This document shows positions 26,743 to 34,817 of a DNA stretch of 64,000 bases, piece by piece (positions within the stretch are counted from its first letter, which is position 1; each line of letters begins with the position of its first letter). The notes under the pieces were generated by a model, which saw nothing but the letters and a program-made list of their open reading frames with translations, did not search any database and had not been told where the DNA came from. Source of the stretch: SXVE01 sp036388895 (GTDB taxonomy: Bacteria > Acidobacteriota > Blastocatellia > Pyrinomonadales > Pyrinomonadaceae); assembly GCA_036388895.1 (NCBI GenBank), contig DASVQY010000064.1:124001-188000 (forward strand). The letters run 5' to 3'. The position numbers and the translations under genes are program-made.

Positions 26743-27099
26743 TTAATTCACGCCCAAAACTTCGATGATAATAATCAGCGTCGCATCCGGCGGAATCACG
26801 CCGCCCGCGCCGCGCGAGCCGTAGCCGATTGTAGAAGGTATAATAAGAGCCGCGTGATCGCCGACACTGAGTTTCTGCAAGCCTTCGTCCCAACCTTTGA
26901 TAACCATTCCGGCGCCGACCGTAAACGAGAACGGCTCGCGCCGGTCAAGCGAGCTGTCAAATTTCTGCCCGTTGGTTAGAAGCCCCGTGTAATTAACCAT
27001 AACTTCATCGCCCGCTTTAACCCGCGCGCCGTCGCCTTTTTTCGTAATAATATAAGTCAAACCCGAATCGGTCGTGATCGCCTCGTTATTGTTCATCAT
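26743..27099 (-). CDS. FKBP-type peptidyl-prolyl cis-trans isomerase
   Basis: A 118-residue single FKBP domain with no signal peptide, so cytosolic. Conserved features are YTGLLTNGQKFDSSLDRREPFSF, the VIKGWDEGLQKLSVGD segment and IPSTIGYGSRGAGGVIPPDATL, carrying the aromatic and Asp residues of the active-site pocket. It catalyses prolyl bond isomerisation and may act as a folding helper. It is convergent with the DUF2156 gene. Two Met codons in a row (27099 and 27096) make the exact start trivial to either side. Confidence 0.93.
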   Translation of the reverse strand: MMNNNEAITTDSGLTYIITKKGDGARVKAGDEVMVNYTGLLTNGQKFDSSLDRREPFSFTVGAGMVIKGWDEGLQKLSVGDHAALIIPSTIGYGSRGAGGVIPPDATLIIIIEVLGVN

Positions 27100-27271
27100 T
27101 TTTCTTATCTTTTTAATGAGTTATTTTATCTGGACATCTATTCTTTTTTAACGAATAAAATGCTTATAATAGTTTATCTCTAAAACGCTCTTTTGATCGA
27201 ATTCGAAACCCGTTGATTTTTGTTGTTTGTTTGATGATTAAAACCACCGGTGAAGATAAAAACGAATTACA

Positions 27272-28024
27272 ATGAACAATATAAACAAAATGAAAAAATT
27301 GTTTCTCACAATTGTATTTTTCATTATCGGTTTTACAACAACCGAAACGGCGGTCTTTGCTCAAACCATCGAGCTAAAATACGACTTTCATCGGGGCGCG
27401 TCCGGTTGGACGGCGGCATTTGCCGATTATCCGCCGAATACGGATTCGGACGGAACTTTGTACGAATTATTTGCCGGCGTGCGTTTTGTGCCGCGAAAAT
27501 TGACGAGAGTGCCGAAACGGGCATTTTATATTCAGGCACATAATCGCTCGGATGATATATTTATGTTTCTGAAGCGCCGTTTAACGGCAGAAGACGGAAT
27601 TTCGGCTAATCAAACTTACAAAATTGAATTCATCGTTACGCTCGCTTCGAATGCGGCGAGCGGATGCGGCGGAATCGGCGGCGCGCCGGGCGAATCGGTC
27701 GCTTTAAAGGTCGGAGCCAGCCCGATTGAACCGCTAGCGGTTTTGCAGTCAAACGGTTATTTGCGTTTGAACGTTGACAAGGGAAACCAATCGCAAGGCG
27801 GGACGGCGGCATCGGTTGCCGGGAATATAGCTAACGGCATTCCCTGTAGCCAAGCATCTCCACTTTACCCGTTCGCCATAATTCAGCGTTCGCATCAGCA
27901 CACGTCAAATGTGTCGGCTAGTGCAAACGGAGAATTGTGGCTTGTGGTCGGCACCGATTCGGGTTTTGAAGGTATGACCAGACTTTATTACCAAAGCATA
28001 ACGGTAAAGTTAATTCCTGTATAA
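27272..28024 (+). CDS. Secreted hypothetical protein
   Basis: A 250-residue protein with a clear signal peptide (KKLFLTIVFFIIGFTTTETAVFA, cleavage after about residue 30). The start could be the ATG at 27272 or the one at 27290 just before KKLF. The mature part is beta-rich with aromatic and Gly/Ser-rich loops, for example YDFHRGASGWTAAFADYPP and ANGELWLVVGTDSGFEGMTRLYYQSI. It may be a jelly-roll-like extracellular domain. I recognise no family. It is followed by a short gene with a good ribosome binding site on the same strand. Confidence 0.75.
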   Translation: MNNINKMKKLFLTIVFFIIGFTTTETAVFAQTIELKYDFHRGASGWTAAFADYPPNTDSDGTLYELFAGVRFVPRKLTRVPKRAFYIQAHNRSDDIFMFLKRRLTAEDGISANQTYKIEFIVTLASNAASGCGGIGGAPGESVALKVGASPIEPLAVLQSNGYLRLNVDKGNQSQGGTAASVAGNIANGIPCSQASPLYPFAIIQRSHQHTSNVSASANGELWLVVGTDSGFEGMTRLYYQSITVKLIPV

Positions 28025-28073
28025 AAGGATTTCGAAAAGCAAAAATATAGTTTTTTATTAAGCGGAGGAAGTA

Positions 28074-28391
28074 ATGGAAGCAAGAAACGCAGGACAAAAA
28101 TCATTAATTAGAAGCATTGAACACGCTTTGTCAATAGACGCATCGAACGCGCAAATCAATGTTAACGCGCAGCTTATCACCGGTATTATCGAATTATTAA
28201 TTAAGAAAGGAATCGTTTCAAAAGAAGAAATATACTCTCTAATCGAAGAGAAAAAGGAAAAATCAGTATCTCGTTTTGATAATAATAAAGAAAAATTCGA
28301 GCAGATTGATTCGCTCGATTTGTACTACATGATGACTGTCGAGACGGAAAATGCCTTCGACAGCTTCAAAAAACAGATAGAAAATCTTTAA
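28074..28391 (+). CDS. Small cytosolic hypothetical protein
   Basis: A 105-residue, predicted all-helical protein. The ATG at 28074 is preceded by GCGGAGGAAGTA, a strong Shine-Dalgarno sequence. The central part (LITGIIELLIKKGIVSKEEIYSLIEEKKEK) resembles a winged-helix-like or nitrile hydratase-type short helical hairpin, but I cannot assign a family. The C-terminus is acidic. It lies 49 bases after the secreted-protein gene and could share its transcript. A 10-bp inverted repeat follows 27 bases downstream of the stop. Confidence 0.65.
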   Translation: MEARNAGQKSLIRSIEHALSIDASNAQINVNAQLITGIIELLIKKGIVSKEEIYSLIEEKKEKSVSRFDNNKEKFEQIDSLDLYYMMTVETENAFDSFKKQIENL

Positions 28392-28418
28392 TCAAAAGTA
28401 GTTGAAAAGCGAGTTTGG

Positions 28419-28485
28419 GTCGGCTGATTTATTATTTTTAAGACAGCTTGGTTATCATACGATAGTGAATATCGCATCAGCCGAC
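28419..28485. repeat. 10-bp perfect inverted repeat
   Basis: GTCGGCTGAT (28419-28428) and ATCAGCCGAC (28476-28485) are perfect reverse complements with a 47-base spacer that contains a second small paired element. There is no T-run directly after it, so a simple terminator is unlikely. Confidence 0.7.
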
Positions 28486-28592
28486 GAGAATGTCCGAAAA
28501 ACCGATTTTCAGACCTTTTTGCAAGCTCAGCAAAGATGTTTCCGAACCTTCTTTGGGATTTTACGCAGAACCGAATAAAAAGATTGTCGCTG

Positions 28593-28745
28593 TCAGGGTT
28601 TTATTTTTTTTAATTCTTGTTCTTTGCGTTTTTTTTCCAATATCAACATTCTTTGCTTATTTTCCTTTTCTTCGAGCTCTTTTTGCCAGGCGTTGATTTG
28701 ATTTAAACTTCGAGCAGCGTTCGTAAATCTGTTGGTTTGGAGCAT
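28593..28745 (-). CDS. Charged mini-protein, INAWQKE family (copy 1)
   Basis: A 50-residue protein beginning MLQTNRFTNAARSLNQINAW. The ATG at 28745 is preceded on the minus strand by AAAGGAAG. It is almost wholly alpha-helical and strongly charged, likely a short coiled coil. It matches the protein at 44909-45082 in length, start (MLxT) and core: AARS-x-x-QINAWQKE-x-E-x-KE-x-K-x-R, then LI-x-EK-x-RKE. Conservation between two distant loci shows that both are real genes, although both are below usual annotation cut-offs. The plus-strand frame across this segment has no ribosome binding site and is a shadow. Function is unknown; partners could be RNA or a helical protein. Confidence 0.75.
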   Translation of the reverse strand: MLQTNRFTNAARSLNQINAWQKELEEKENKQRMLILEKKRKEQELKKIKP

Positions 28746-29144
28746 TTTTTTTCTTCCTTTATTTGCTGGTATTTTTACAAACGATAACAATCGGTTAGTA
28801 GAAACAATTAAAATATAATTAATTCCAATTTTCGTTGTTCGGCTTTTTTCATTTTGTTTAAATGAAACGCCTTATTCGTTTTAAGCTTTAAAAGATTTTT
28901 GTCGGGTTTACGGGTGGAACGGCATAGTTTTGTAATCTATCGAACATAAAATTCTATGCCGAGATTTTTATACTTTAATACGTTAATGAATGTCAACAAA
29001 AAAAGTTGAGGTTCCGGGACTTTTTCGATTTTTTCGATTTAAATGAGCGTTTCGAGAAAATTCGCTTCGGTGATTAACTGCAGCGTCCAAAGTTTAAGCG
29101 CAATTTGCAAAGCGCATAATTGTAATGCTTAGGAAATAAAGTGT
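28746..29144. other. Intergenic region with an inverted repeat
   Basis: 399 bp upstream of the mini-protein and downstream of the SET gene. It is A/T-rich and contains the hairpin at 28920-28961. No coding frame is visible. Confidence 0.55.
28920..28961. repeat. 8-bp inverted repeat (hairpin)
   Basis: CGGCATAG (28920-28927) and CTATGCCG (28954-28961), extended by a TTTT/AAAATT mismatch region and followed by AGATTTTTAT. It could be a weak terminator on the plus strand. Confidence 0.5.
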
Positions 29145-29534
29145 TCACGGATTACATTTAACGCATTTACAACCTTTCGGTTTGATGAATTTTTCAAAGT
29201 AGCTTTTTCCGTAATCAAAGGTTATTTCTTCGTCTTGTTTGATTCTTCTTTTGGCGACAATCCAAATTTCATCATCTATAACTTCGGCGTAAGCGTTCGG
29301 TTTGCACGAGTGATTTACATAACGGGCTAGATTGTCTCTCGTTCTGCCGTCAATCGTGTGTTTTTCGTTAAGGCTGATCAGATACTTTCCGGTAAGTTTC
29401 TTTTCATCGGCATTCGACACGAGTTCGCCCGTGTATTGGATAATTCTCATTCCTTTGAGAATCGGCTGGCAGGCAAATAAGCCGAGCCCGGTTTTTGAGC
29501 GTTTGACTGTAATAAGTTCGGTAGATTTTCCCAT
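29145..29534 (-). CDS. SET-domain protein (putative lysine methyltransferase)
   Basis: A 129-residue compact SET domain. The N-terminus VKRSKTGLGLFACQPILKGMRI is the SET-I entry strand with GxG. YVNHSCKPNAYAEV contains the catalytic pseudoknot NHSC. ITFDYG supplies the catalytic tyrosine. The end GCKCVKCNP is a post-SET CxCxxC zinc motif. SET enzymes transfer methyl from SAM to protein lysines. Bacterial members are scattered and often thought to be acquired from eukaryotes; some modify ribosomal or DNA-binding proteins. The target here is unknown. It sits in a gene-poor stretch, consistent with acquisition. Confidence 0.9.
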   Translation of the reverse strand: MGKSTELITVKRSKTGLGLFACQPILKGMRIIQYTGELVSNADEKKLTGKYLISLNEKHTIDGRTRDNLARYVNHSCKPNAYAEVIDDEIWIVAKRRIKQDEEITFDYGKSYFEKFIKPKGCKCVKCNP

Positions 29535-30538
29535 TATTCTTTTCGAGCGAATTCGGTTCCAATATTATGCGTAATAAGAATATTTCGGTAAATTAAGAGA
29601 AATCTGCGTGTAACCCGGAATCGAAAACTTTTTTTGCGCGTAGTCTTTATTAAAAAACCACCCGATTTCTCACCGGATTGATAGCAAACAGCATACCTGC
29701 TGCGGGACTCGCCGGAATATATCGAAAATTGGTCGCCCGAACTGCAACTTCGCGGCGGTAAACGGTACATCTACTTTGCATTATATAACAGCGAAAGCGG
29801 ACGGAAGCGTATGTATGTAATAAAGGCGATTTCTGCTGATCCGTAGGGACAATATACTTTAACGGGCAAACTTACCGACGACAGTGATTGTTATTCGGTT
29901 GTAACTCCTCACGCTTTTACTGCTTCTTTTTGTTGCCGGGTAAAAAGCTCTCGGTTTAATTATCCGTCTTTTGGCGCGAATGCTTCGTAAAGATTGAGCA
30001 GAGCAAAAAAAAGCATTACCGCATATTACTCAGCGGTAATGCAAAACAGGAGGAGGCTGTGAAAGCACTCGAATCATTAGAAGAATTTTTTTGAAATGGA
30101 GATGTCCGTTATGTAATGCATTGAACATACGAACATACCTTCGATTCTTTTCGGCATTAATAATCATTTGTAAAGTCATTAAATGAAACCAACATCCCTG
30201 TAAAAAGTAAAAAATCATTTATGTGAATCAATTACATAAAACATTTTGAGCGTTTTGTTTTCTCGTTATCGCTTTATAAGGAGTAAAGATCGAAAATTTT
30301 TGACTAATTGAAGGAATGAGTTTTTAATGCAGAAAAAAATCAACTAAAAAGCCGTTCGGAAATATAATATTTTAGATGCCTGTTTAAGCATTATGTAGCC
30401 TGGCGGAAATGAATCTGCGAAGAGACAAGCGCAAAAAATTTGCTCCCGACAAATTATGCGACGAGAGCAATCGAAGATTTCAACGGCAAAAATCAAATAA
30501 AATTCCGTTAAGTTATTAAATAAAAAGGAGAAGAAAAA
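29535..30538. other. 1-kb gene-poor region
   Basis: Stop codons are frequent in all frames, apart from a 53-codon startless open stretch at 29685-29846. Composition is A/T-rich and uneven. I find no convincing gene, RNA or mobile element. The last 20 bases contain the AAAAGGAGAAG ribosome binding site of the lipoprotein gene. Confidence 0.6.
29685..29846 (+). pseudogene. Possible gene remnant
   Basis: An open stretch with no start codon reads YLLRDSPEYIENWSPELQLR, then GGKRYIYFALYNSESGRKRM, then YVIKAISADP and a TAG stop. The text continues plausibly after the stop (GQYTLTGKLTDDSDCYSVV) before degenerating. Amino-acid composition looks protein-like and the codon use resembles that of neighbouring genes. 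I cannot name the parent family. Confidence 0.3.
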
Positions 30539-31447
30539 ATGTCGCACAAAATAACTGTTTTCTTGATTTCAGCGATTTTCGTCTTAAATGTATTGGGTTG
30601 CAGCTTCAAAATCTCCGGCGGCAACAATCAAACCGGTTCGGCAGCGAACGAAACCGCCGCAGAGGGAAATTCTAACGGCGACAGCCGCGTCGAGCGCGGC
30701 GAAACGAACGTTTCCTCGCCTCAAAAACCGACTACCGGAACTTATCGTTATAAAAGCGGTAATTACAATAACGCTATCGGCGTCGAGGATTTAGGCAAAA
30801 ATCGTTATCGAATAAGTATCGCCGCCAACTATGAGTACAAAGTTGACGGTGAATGGATGGCAAATTCCGGCGGAACGGGCGGCGAAGTTACGCTCGAAGG
30901 CGATACGGCGGTTCTCGTCCCGGCAGATTTCCCCGATTGCCGTATCACGCTCAAATTTTCCGGGAATAAAATTACCGTTAAACAAAAAGGAACCGATTTT
31001 GAATGCGGTTTCGGTGGAAAAGCCTCGGCTGAAGGAACTTACGTTAAAACGAGCGATAAACTCGATTACAATGAAATGATTGACGACGTACCGCAAGCCG
31101 CGCCTGCGACCGATCAAGCGAATGGAGAAGAGCGAGTTCGATTCAAGCCGGGCGCGTCGTCGGCGATTGTCAACGGAAAGATTTCCGGCGGCGGAAGAAA
31201 AACATATGTGCTCGGCGCAAGAGCCGGACAAACGATGACGATCAAAGTCATTGACGGCGGAAAAAATAACGACGTGGTTTTTTATATCGTCGCGCCGGAC
31301 GGCACGCATCCGATGGGCGACGAAGAAGGCGAAGGTTATGATTCGGGCTGGAGCGGCGCGTTGCAAAAAAACGGCGATTATAAAATCGTCGTCAGCACAA
31401 TCGAATCGGAAAATACGCCGTTTAAGATTCAAATAGCCGTTCGATGA
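30539..31447 (+). CDS. Lipoprotein with C-terminal PPC-like domain
   Basis: A 302-residue protein. Residues 1-20 are a lipoprotein signal with lipobox VLGC (Cys21). A Ser/Asn/Glu-rich linker (25-65) follows, then a beta-rich domain (TYRYKSGNYNNAIGVEDLGKNRYRI, with two cysteines forming a probable disulfide), and a C-terminal domain (about 200-302). The last resembles bacterial pre-peptidase C domains (GGGRKTYVLGARAGQTMTIKV, then NGDYKIVVSTI). The upstream AAAAGGAGAAG is a good ribosome binding site. It is likely anchored in the outer membrane. Function is unknown; the PPC-like domain suggests an extracellular binding role. Confidence 0.82.
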   Translation: MSHKITVFLISAIFVLNVLGCSFKISGGNNQTGSAANETAAEGNSNGDSRVERGETNVSSPQKPTTGTYRYKSGNYNNAIGVEDLGKNRYRISIAANYEYKVDGEWMANSGGTGGEVTLEGDTAVLVPADFPDCRITLKFSGNKITVKQKGTDFECGFGGKASAEGTYVKTSDKLDYNEMIDDVPQAAPATDQANGEERVRFKPGASSAIVNGKISGGGRKTYVLGARAGQTMTIKVIDGGKNNDVVFYIVAPDGTHPMGDEEGEGYDSGWSGALQKNGDYKIVVSTIESENTPFKIQIAVR

Positions 31448-31699
31448 TCAGGTAAAAACGGGAAAATGATAATTATCACGCAGAGGTTAGAAATCAAAAA
31501 CAGTAAATATTTTTCGGCTGTTGTCCACGAACGAATAATTGTTGAAATAAATTTCGCAATTTTTGGAAAGCAAAACCGAATAATACTTTGTAATAAGTAA
31601 CGGAAGATAAAAAGGTGGTCAAGCGCATTGGTAGGCAAATTGGCATATCAAAACTCTGTCCTAAGTTCATTCACAATCTCCATTCTTCGCTGAATAAGC

Positions 31700-31729
31700 A
31701 GCCGCGTTTGCGAGACGCGGCTTTTTTTT
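31700..31729 (+). terminator. Rho-independent terminator
   Basis: 8-bp perfect GC-rich stem AGCCGCGT/ACGCGGCT, loop TTGCGAG, then eight T residues. It is 253 bases downstream of the lipoprotein stop, so it ends either a long 3' UTR or an unrecognised small RNA. Confidence 0.85.
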
Positions 31730-31744
31730 GTTTTCAACTGCAGA

Positions 31745-31877
31745 CTAACGCGAAAAACACGAAACAACGCGAAAAAAACAAAATCGGTTTTAAAATAAAC
31801 TTGTTTCACAAAAATTTTCTTTCGCGGATTTTCGTGTTTGTTTGTGGCAAATGTTCCGCGTTTGTGGCAAATTGTTG
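31745..31877. repeat. Degraded palindromic repeat (copy 4)
   Basis: It contains AACGCGAAAAACACGAAAC and the partner TTTCGCGGATTTTCGTGTTTG, similar to the CACGAA/TTCGTG interior of the other copies. The 13-mer GTTTGTGGCAAAT occurs twice near the right end. Confidence 0.5.
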
Positions 31878-31881
31878 AAAT

Positions 31882-33534
31882 ATGCAAAAAGTCTTAACAG
31901 TCGAAGAAATGCGGGAAATTGACCACCTTACAACGGAAAAATACGGCATTCCGTCAATTCTTTTAATGGAAAACGCCGCTCACGCCGCGGCGCGGGCGAT
32001 TACGGAAAGGCTCGGCGGCTCGATGGTTGATAAATCGGTTTTGGTTCTTTGCGGCAAAGGCAATAACGGCGGCGACGGCGCGGCTCTGGCGCGAGTTTTG
32101 TGGACGCAAGGCGCCGACGTTGAAGTTTGCCTCATCGGAAATGTTGAAGAAACAACCGGCGACGCCAGAACGAATTTCGAGATTCTGCGAAACATTTCCG
32201 ATAAAGAAGGCTTTGAACTCGATCAGTCGGATTTAACTTTTGAAGAAATAAACACTCTCGATGAATGGCTCGAATACGACAGCTTGAATTTTCACACCGA
32301 AGACCCGCACGTTTTAGTTGACGCTCTTTTCGGCACGGGTTTGACGCGACCTCTTGACGAAATTTACGAACAAGTCGTCGCTTTCATTTTTGCTTTTAAC
32401 GTCGAGAACGTTGACCAGGAAACGCTTGTCGTTTCGCTGGACATTCCATCCGGTTTAGACGCGGACAAAGCCGATAAATGTTGCGTCACTCCTTGCTCTC
32501 ATTTAACGGTTACCTTTACGGCGCCGAAAATTGCCAACGTACTTCCGCCGGCGTGCAATTACAACGGCGAATTACTCATAGCCAACATAGGTTCGCCGTG
32601 CGAGCTTATAAACAATTCGCCATCGCAAACCTTTGTTTTTGAAAAAAAAGACGCGCACGAATGGCTGACGAAAACCAAGTTTTTATCAGCATCCTACAAA
32701 AACAAACGCGGTCACGCGCTGGTTGTCGGCGGCGCGAAAAATTATGCGGGCGCGGCGATTCTGTCGGGAAACGCGGCAATTATTTCCGGTGTGGGTTTAG
32801 CGACCGTCGCCGCGCCGGAGTCGGTTCACAATGCGATTGCATCGAGAATGTTGCCGGAAGTGATGACCCGAAGCGTCGCGGAAACTCCGAACGGCGCGAT
32901 TGCGCGCGAAGCGGTTGATGAAATTCTGGAATTTATCGAGGGAAAAATTGATGCCGTTGCCGTTGGCAGCGGAATGTCTTCGTCGGAAGAAAGCACGCGG
33001 CAATTTGCGCGCGAATTCGTTGAACGAAGGAAAACTCCCGTCGTCATTGACGCAGACGCTTTAAATTCGCTTGCGCCGTTTGATTTGCAGGGCTCTGACG
33101 AATTTCCTTTGATTTTAACGCCGCACGAAGGCGAATTTTTGAAACTGCTCGGCACAAAGGACAAAGAAGCGATAAAAGATCGCGTAAAAGCGGCGCGCGA
33201 TTTTGTCGAAAAACACAACGTTATTTTGGTGATGAAAGGCGAGCGCAGTTTGATTGCCGCGCCCGACGGTCGAGTCATTATAAATCCGACAGGGAATTCC
33301 GGTTTGGGAAAAGCGGGAAACGGCGACACGCTCATCGGCATAATTGTGGGATTCCTCGCTCAAGCGGCGCAAATGAAAGTTAACTTTTTCGATACGGTCG
33401 TTACAGCTATGTACCTCGGCGGACTTGCGGCAGACATCGCCGAAAAAAAATACGGCAAACGCTCGATGCTCGCGACCGATGTGCGCGAGTGTTTAATGGA
33501 GGCATTTCAGGAAGTAGAACGCGCGCAATGTTAA
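31882..33534 (+). CDS. nnr: Bifunctional NAD(P)H-hydrate epimerase / ADP-dependent hydrate dehydratase
   Basis: A 550-residue fusion that repairs hydrated NAD(P)H. The N-terminal epimerase (1-235) carries GIPSILLMENAAHAA, LCGKGNNGGDGAALAR and SLDIPSGLDAD. The C-terminal dehydratase (250-550) carries GHALVVGGAKNYAGAAILSG, DADALNSLAPF, LTPHEGEF and the ATP/ADP loop NSGLGKAGNGDTLIGII. Both halves look intact. It starts a probable operon with tsaE and an L,D-transpeptidase; nnr-tsaE adjacency is common (yjeF-yjeE in enterobacteria). Confidence 0.95.
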   Translation: MQKVLTVEEMREIDHLTTEKYGIPSILLMENAAHAAARAITERLGGSMVDKSVLVLCGKGNNGGDGAALARVLWTQGADVEVCLIGNVEETTGDARTNFEILRNISDKEGFELDQSDLTFEEINTLDEWLEYDSLNFHTEDPHVLVDALFGTGLTRPLDEIYEQVVAFIFAFNVENVDQETLVVSLDIPSGLDADKADKCCVTPCSHLTVTFTAPKIANVLPPACNYNGELLIANIGSPCELINNSPSQTFVFEKKDAHEWLTKTKFLSASYKNKRGHALVVGGAKNYAGAAILSGNAAIISGVGLATVAAPESVHNAIASRMLPEVMTRSVAETPNGAIAREAVDEILEFIEGKIDAVAVGSGMSSSEESTRQFAREFVERRKTPVVIDADALNSLAPFDLQGSDEFPLILTPHEGEFLKLLGTKDKEAIKDRVKAARDFVEKHNVILVMKGERSLIAAPDGRVIINPTGNSGLGKAGNGDTLIGIIVGFLAQAAQMKVNFFDTVVTAMYLGGLAADIAEKKYGKRSMLATDVRECLMEAFQEVERAQC

Positions 33535-33569
33535 TCAAACGGATTTTCGCACGGTGACCGTTATTTTTT

Positions 33570-34028
33570 ATGTTTGAAGGAAATTATGTTTGCGGGGCGG
33601 CGGAAGATACGTTCGATTTGGGTGAAAAAATCGGCGGAGATCTGCGCGGCGGCGAGATGATTTTGCTTTCGGGCGGGCTCGGCGCGGGAAAAACGCTTCT
33701 CACAAAAGGCATTTTATATGCGCTCGACTATGATGTTGATGAGGTTACAAGTCCGAGTTTTACGCTCGTAAATTTGTACAAAACGGAAAAATTCGACGTT
33801 TATCACATTGATTTGTGGCGCATAGATGAAAGTTCCGACGCGGCTTTCGCCGTCGGGTTAAACGAAATAGTCGAAGATGAAACAGCGGTTGTAATTATAG
33901 AATGGGCTGAGCGTTTACGAAACTTTTCCTTTCCAGAAAACGTTTTTTGTGTAGATATAAAAGGCGATGGCGACGATGTGCGAATCGTAGATATAAAAAG
34001 GCGAAAACAGAAAAGCGGAGTAACGTAA
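33570..34028 (+). CDS. tsaE: tRNA threonylcarbamoyladenosine biosynthesis ATPase TsaE
   Basis: A 152-residue P-loop protein needed, with TsaB, TsaC and TsaD, for the t6A37 modification of ANN-decoding tRNAs. Walker A GGLGAGKTLLTKG (about 35-47), the switch segment VTSPSFTLVNLY and the DVYHIDLWRIDE strand are the family hallmarks, as is IIEWAERL. It follows nnr by 35 bases. Its TAA stop directly abuts the GTG start of the next gene. Confidence 0.95.
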   Translation: MFEGNYVCGAAEDTFDLGEKIGGDLRGGEMILLSGGLGAGKTLLTKGILYALDYDVDEVTSPSFTLVNLYKTEKFDVYHIDLWRIDESSDAAFAVGLNEIVEDETAVVIIEWAERLRNFSFPENVFCVDIKGDGDDVRIVDIKRRKQKSGVT

Positions 34029-34646
34029 GTGAAAAAGGTTGTTTTAATTTCAATCGGCGGCGCCTTTATTCTCGGAGCGATTTACTTGATAACGGCGCAA
34101 TCGAAAGGCAGAACCATTATTCCGACAGCCGAAAAAATATTTGATTCGATGCAGGAAAAACAAAACGAATCGCTGCCGCATCTGGAAAATCCGCATATTA
34201 TTGTTAAGAAAAAACAGCGTAAACTCGAACTTCACGACGGCAAAAAGTTAATCAAAACTTACAATATCGGGCTCGGTTTTACGCCCGTCGGCGATAAAGA
34301 AATTAAAGGCGACGGCAAAACACCGGAAGGCGAGTTTTATATTTTCACGAAAAACGCAAAAAGCCGTTTTTATCTGTCTTTGGGCGTCAGCTATCCTTCG
34401 GTTGAAGATGCCGAACGCGGCTTACGCGAAAAGCTGATCTCAAAAAAAGAACGCGACGCTATTGTTAAAGCAATAAACGAAAAGAAAACGCCGCTGCAAA
34501 ACACGAAGCTCGGCGGCGAAATTTACATTCACGGCGGCGGCGCGCTAAACGATTGGACACAGGGCTGCGTAGCGCTCGCAAACGAAGATATTAAAGAGCT
34601 TTTCGATGCTCTTCCGACCGGGATAAAAGTTAAAATTGAACCTTGA
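34029..34646 (+). CDS. L,D-transpeptidase (YkuD) family protein
   Basis: A 205-residue protein beginning with GTG immediately after tsaE. An N-terminal hydrophobic segment (VVLISIGGAFILGAIYLIT) acts as signal or anchor. The catalytic YkuD domain spans about 55-203, with GDGKTPEGEFYIFTKN, the histidine segment IYIHGGGALNDW and the nucleophile motif TQGCVALANEDI (Cys). It should act in the periplasm, forming 3-3 peptidoglycan cross-links or attaching proteins to peptidoglycan. An AGCGGAG sequence ahead of the GTG supports the start. It is probably cotranscribed with nnr and tsaE. Confidence 0.92.
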   Translation: MKKVVLISIGGAFILGAIYLITAQSKGRTIIPTAEKIFDSMQEKQNESLPHLENPHIIVKKKQRKLELHDGKKLIKTYNIGLGFTPVGDKEIKGDGKTPEGEFYIFTKNAKSRFYLSLGVSYPSVEDAERGLREKLISKKERDAIVKAINEKKTPLQNTKLGGEIYIHGGGALNDWTQGCVALANEDIKELFDALPTGIKVKIEP

Positions 34647-34817
34647 AAAATTCAGAATTTCGATTTTTATATAAAAATAACAGAAAGTTTTGTACTGAAA
34701 GTTTAGCTGTAAACTTGACGAAACATCATTTGCATCCAATACTTGAAAAAAAGGTCAAGTTTCAGTAGTTTTAAACTTGAAGCCCGAAATCTAAAGCAAC
34801 AAAAAAAGGAAAAATTT

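Larger units (their letters stand above)
31448..31881. other. Intergenic region with terminator and repeat
   Basis: 434 bp between the lipoprotein and nnr. It contains a strong terminator at 31700-31729 preceded by about 250 bp with no gene, then a degraded palindromic repeat. The stretch 31615-31690 has weak tRNA-Leu-like text (GGTGGTCAAGCGCATTGGTAGGC) but does not fold into a convincing cloverleaf by eye. Confidence 0.55.

Noticed and set aside
28490..28696. 68-codon plus-strand frame beginning MSEKPIFRPFCKLSKDV
   Set aside because: No ribosome binding site; it overlaps the mini-protein on the other strand, which has a paralogue and a good ribosome binding site.
31615..31690. tRNA-Leu-like sequence
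   Set aside because: No convincing acceptor stem, anticodon stem or T-arm pairing and no CCA end; too weak to call.
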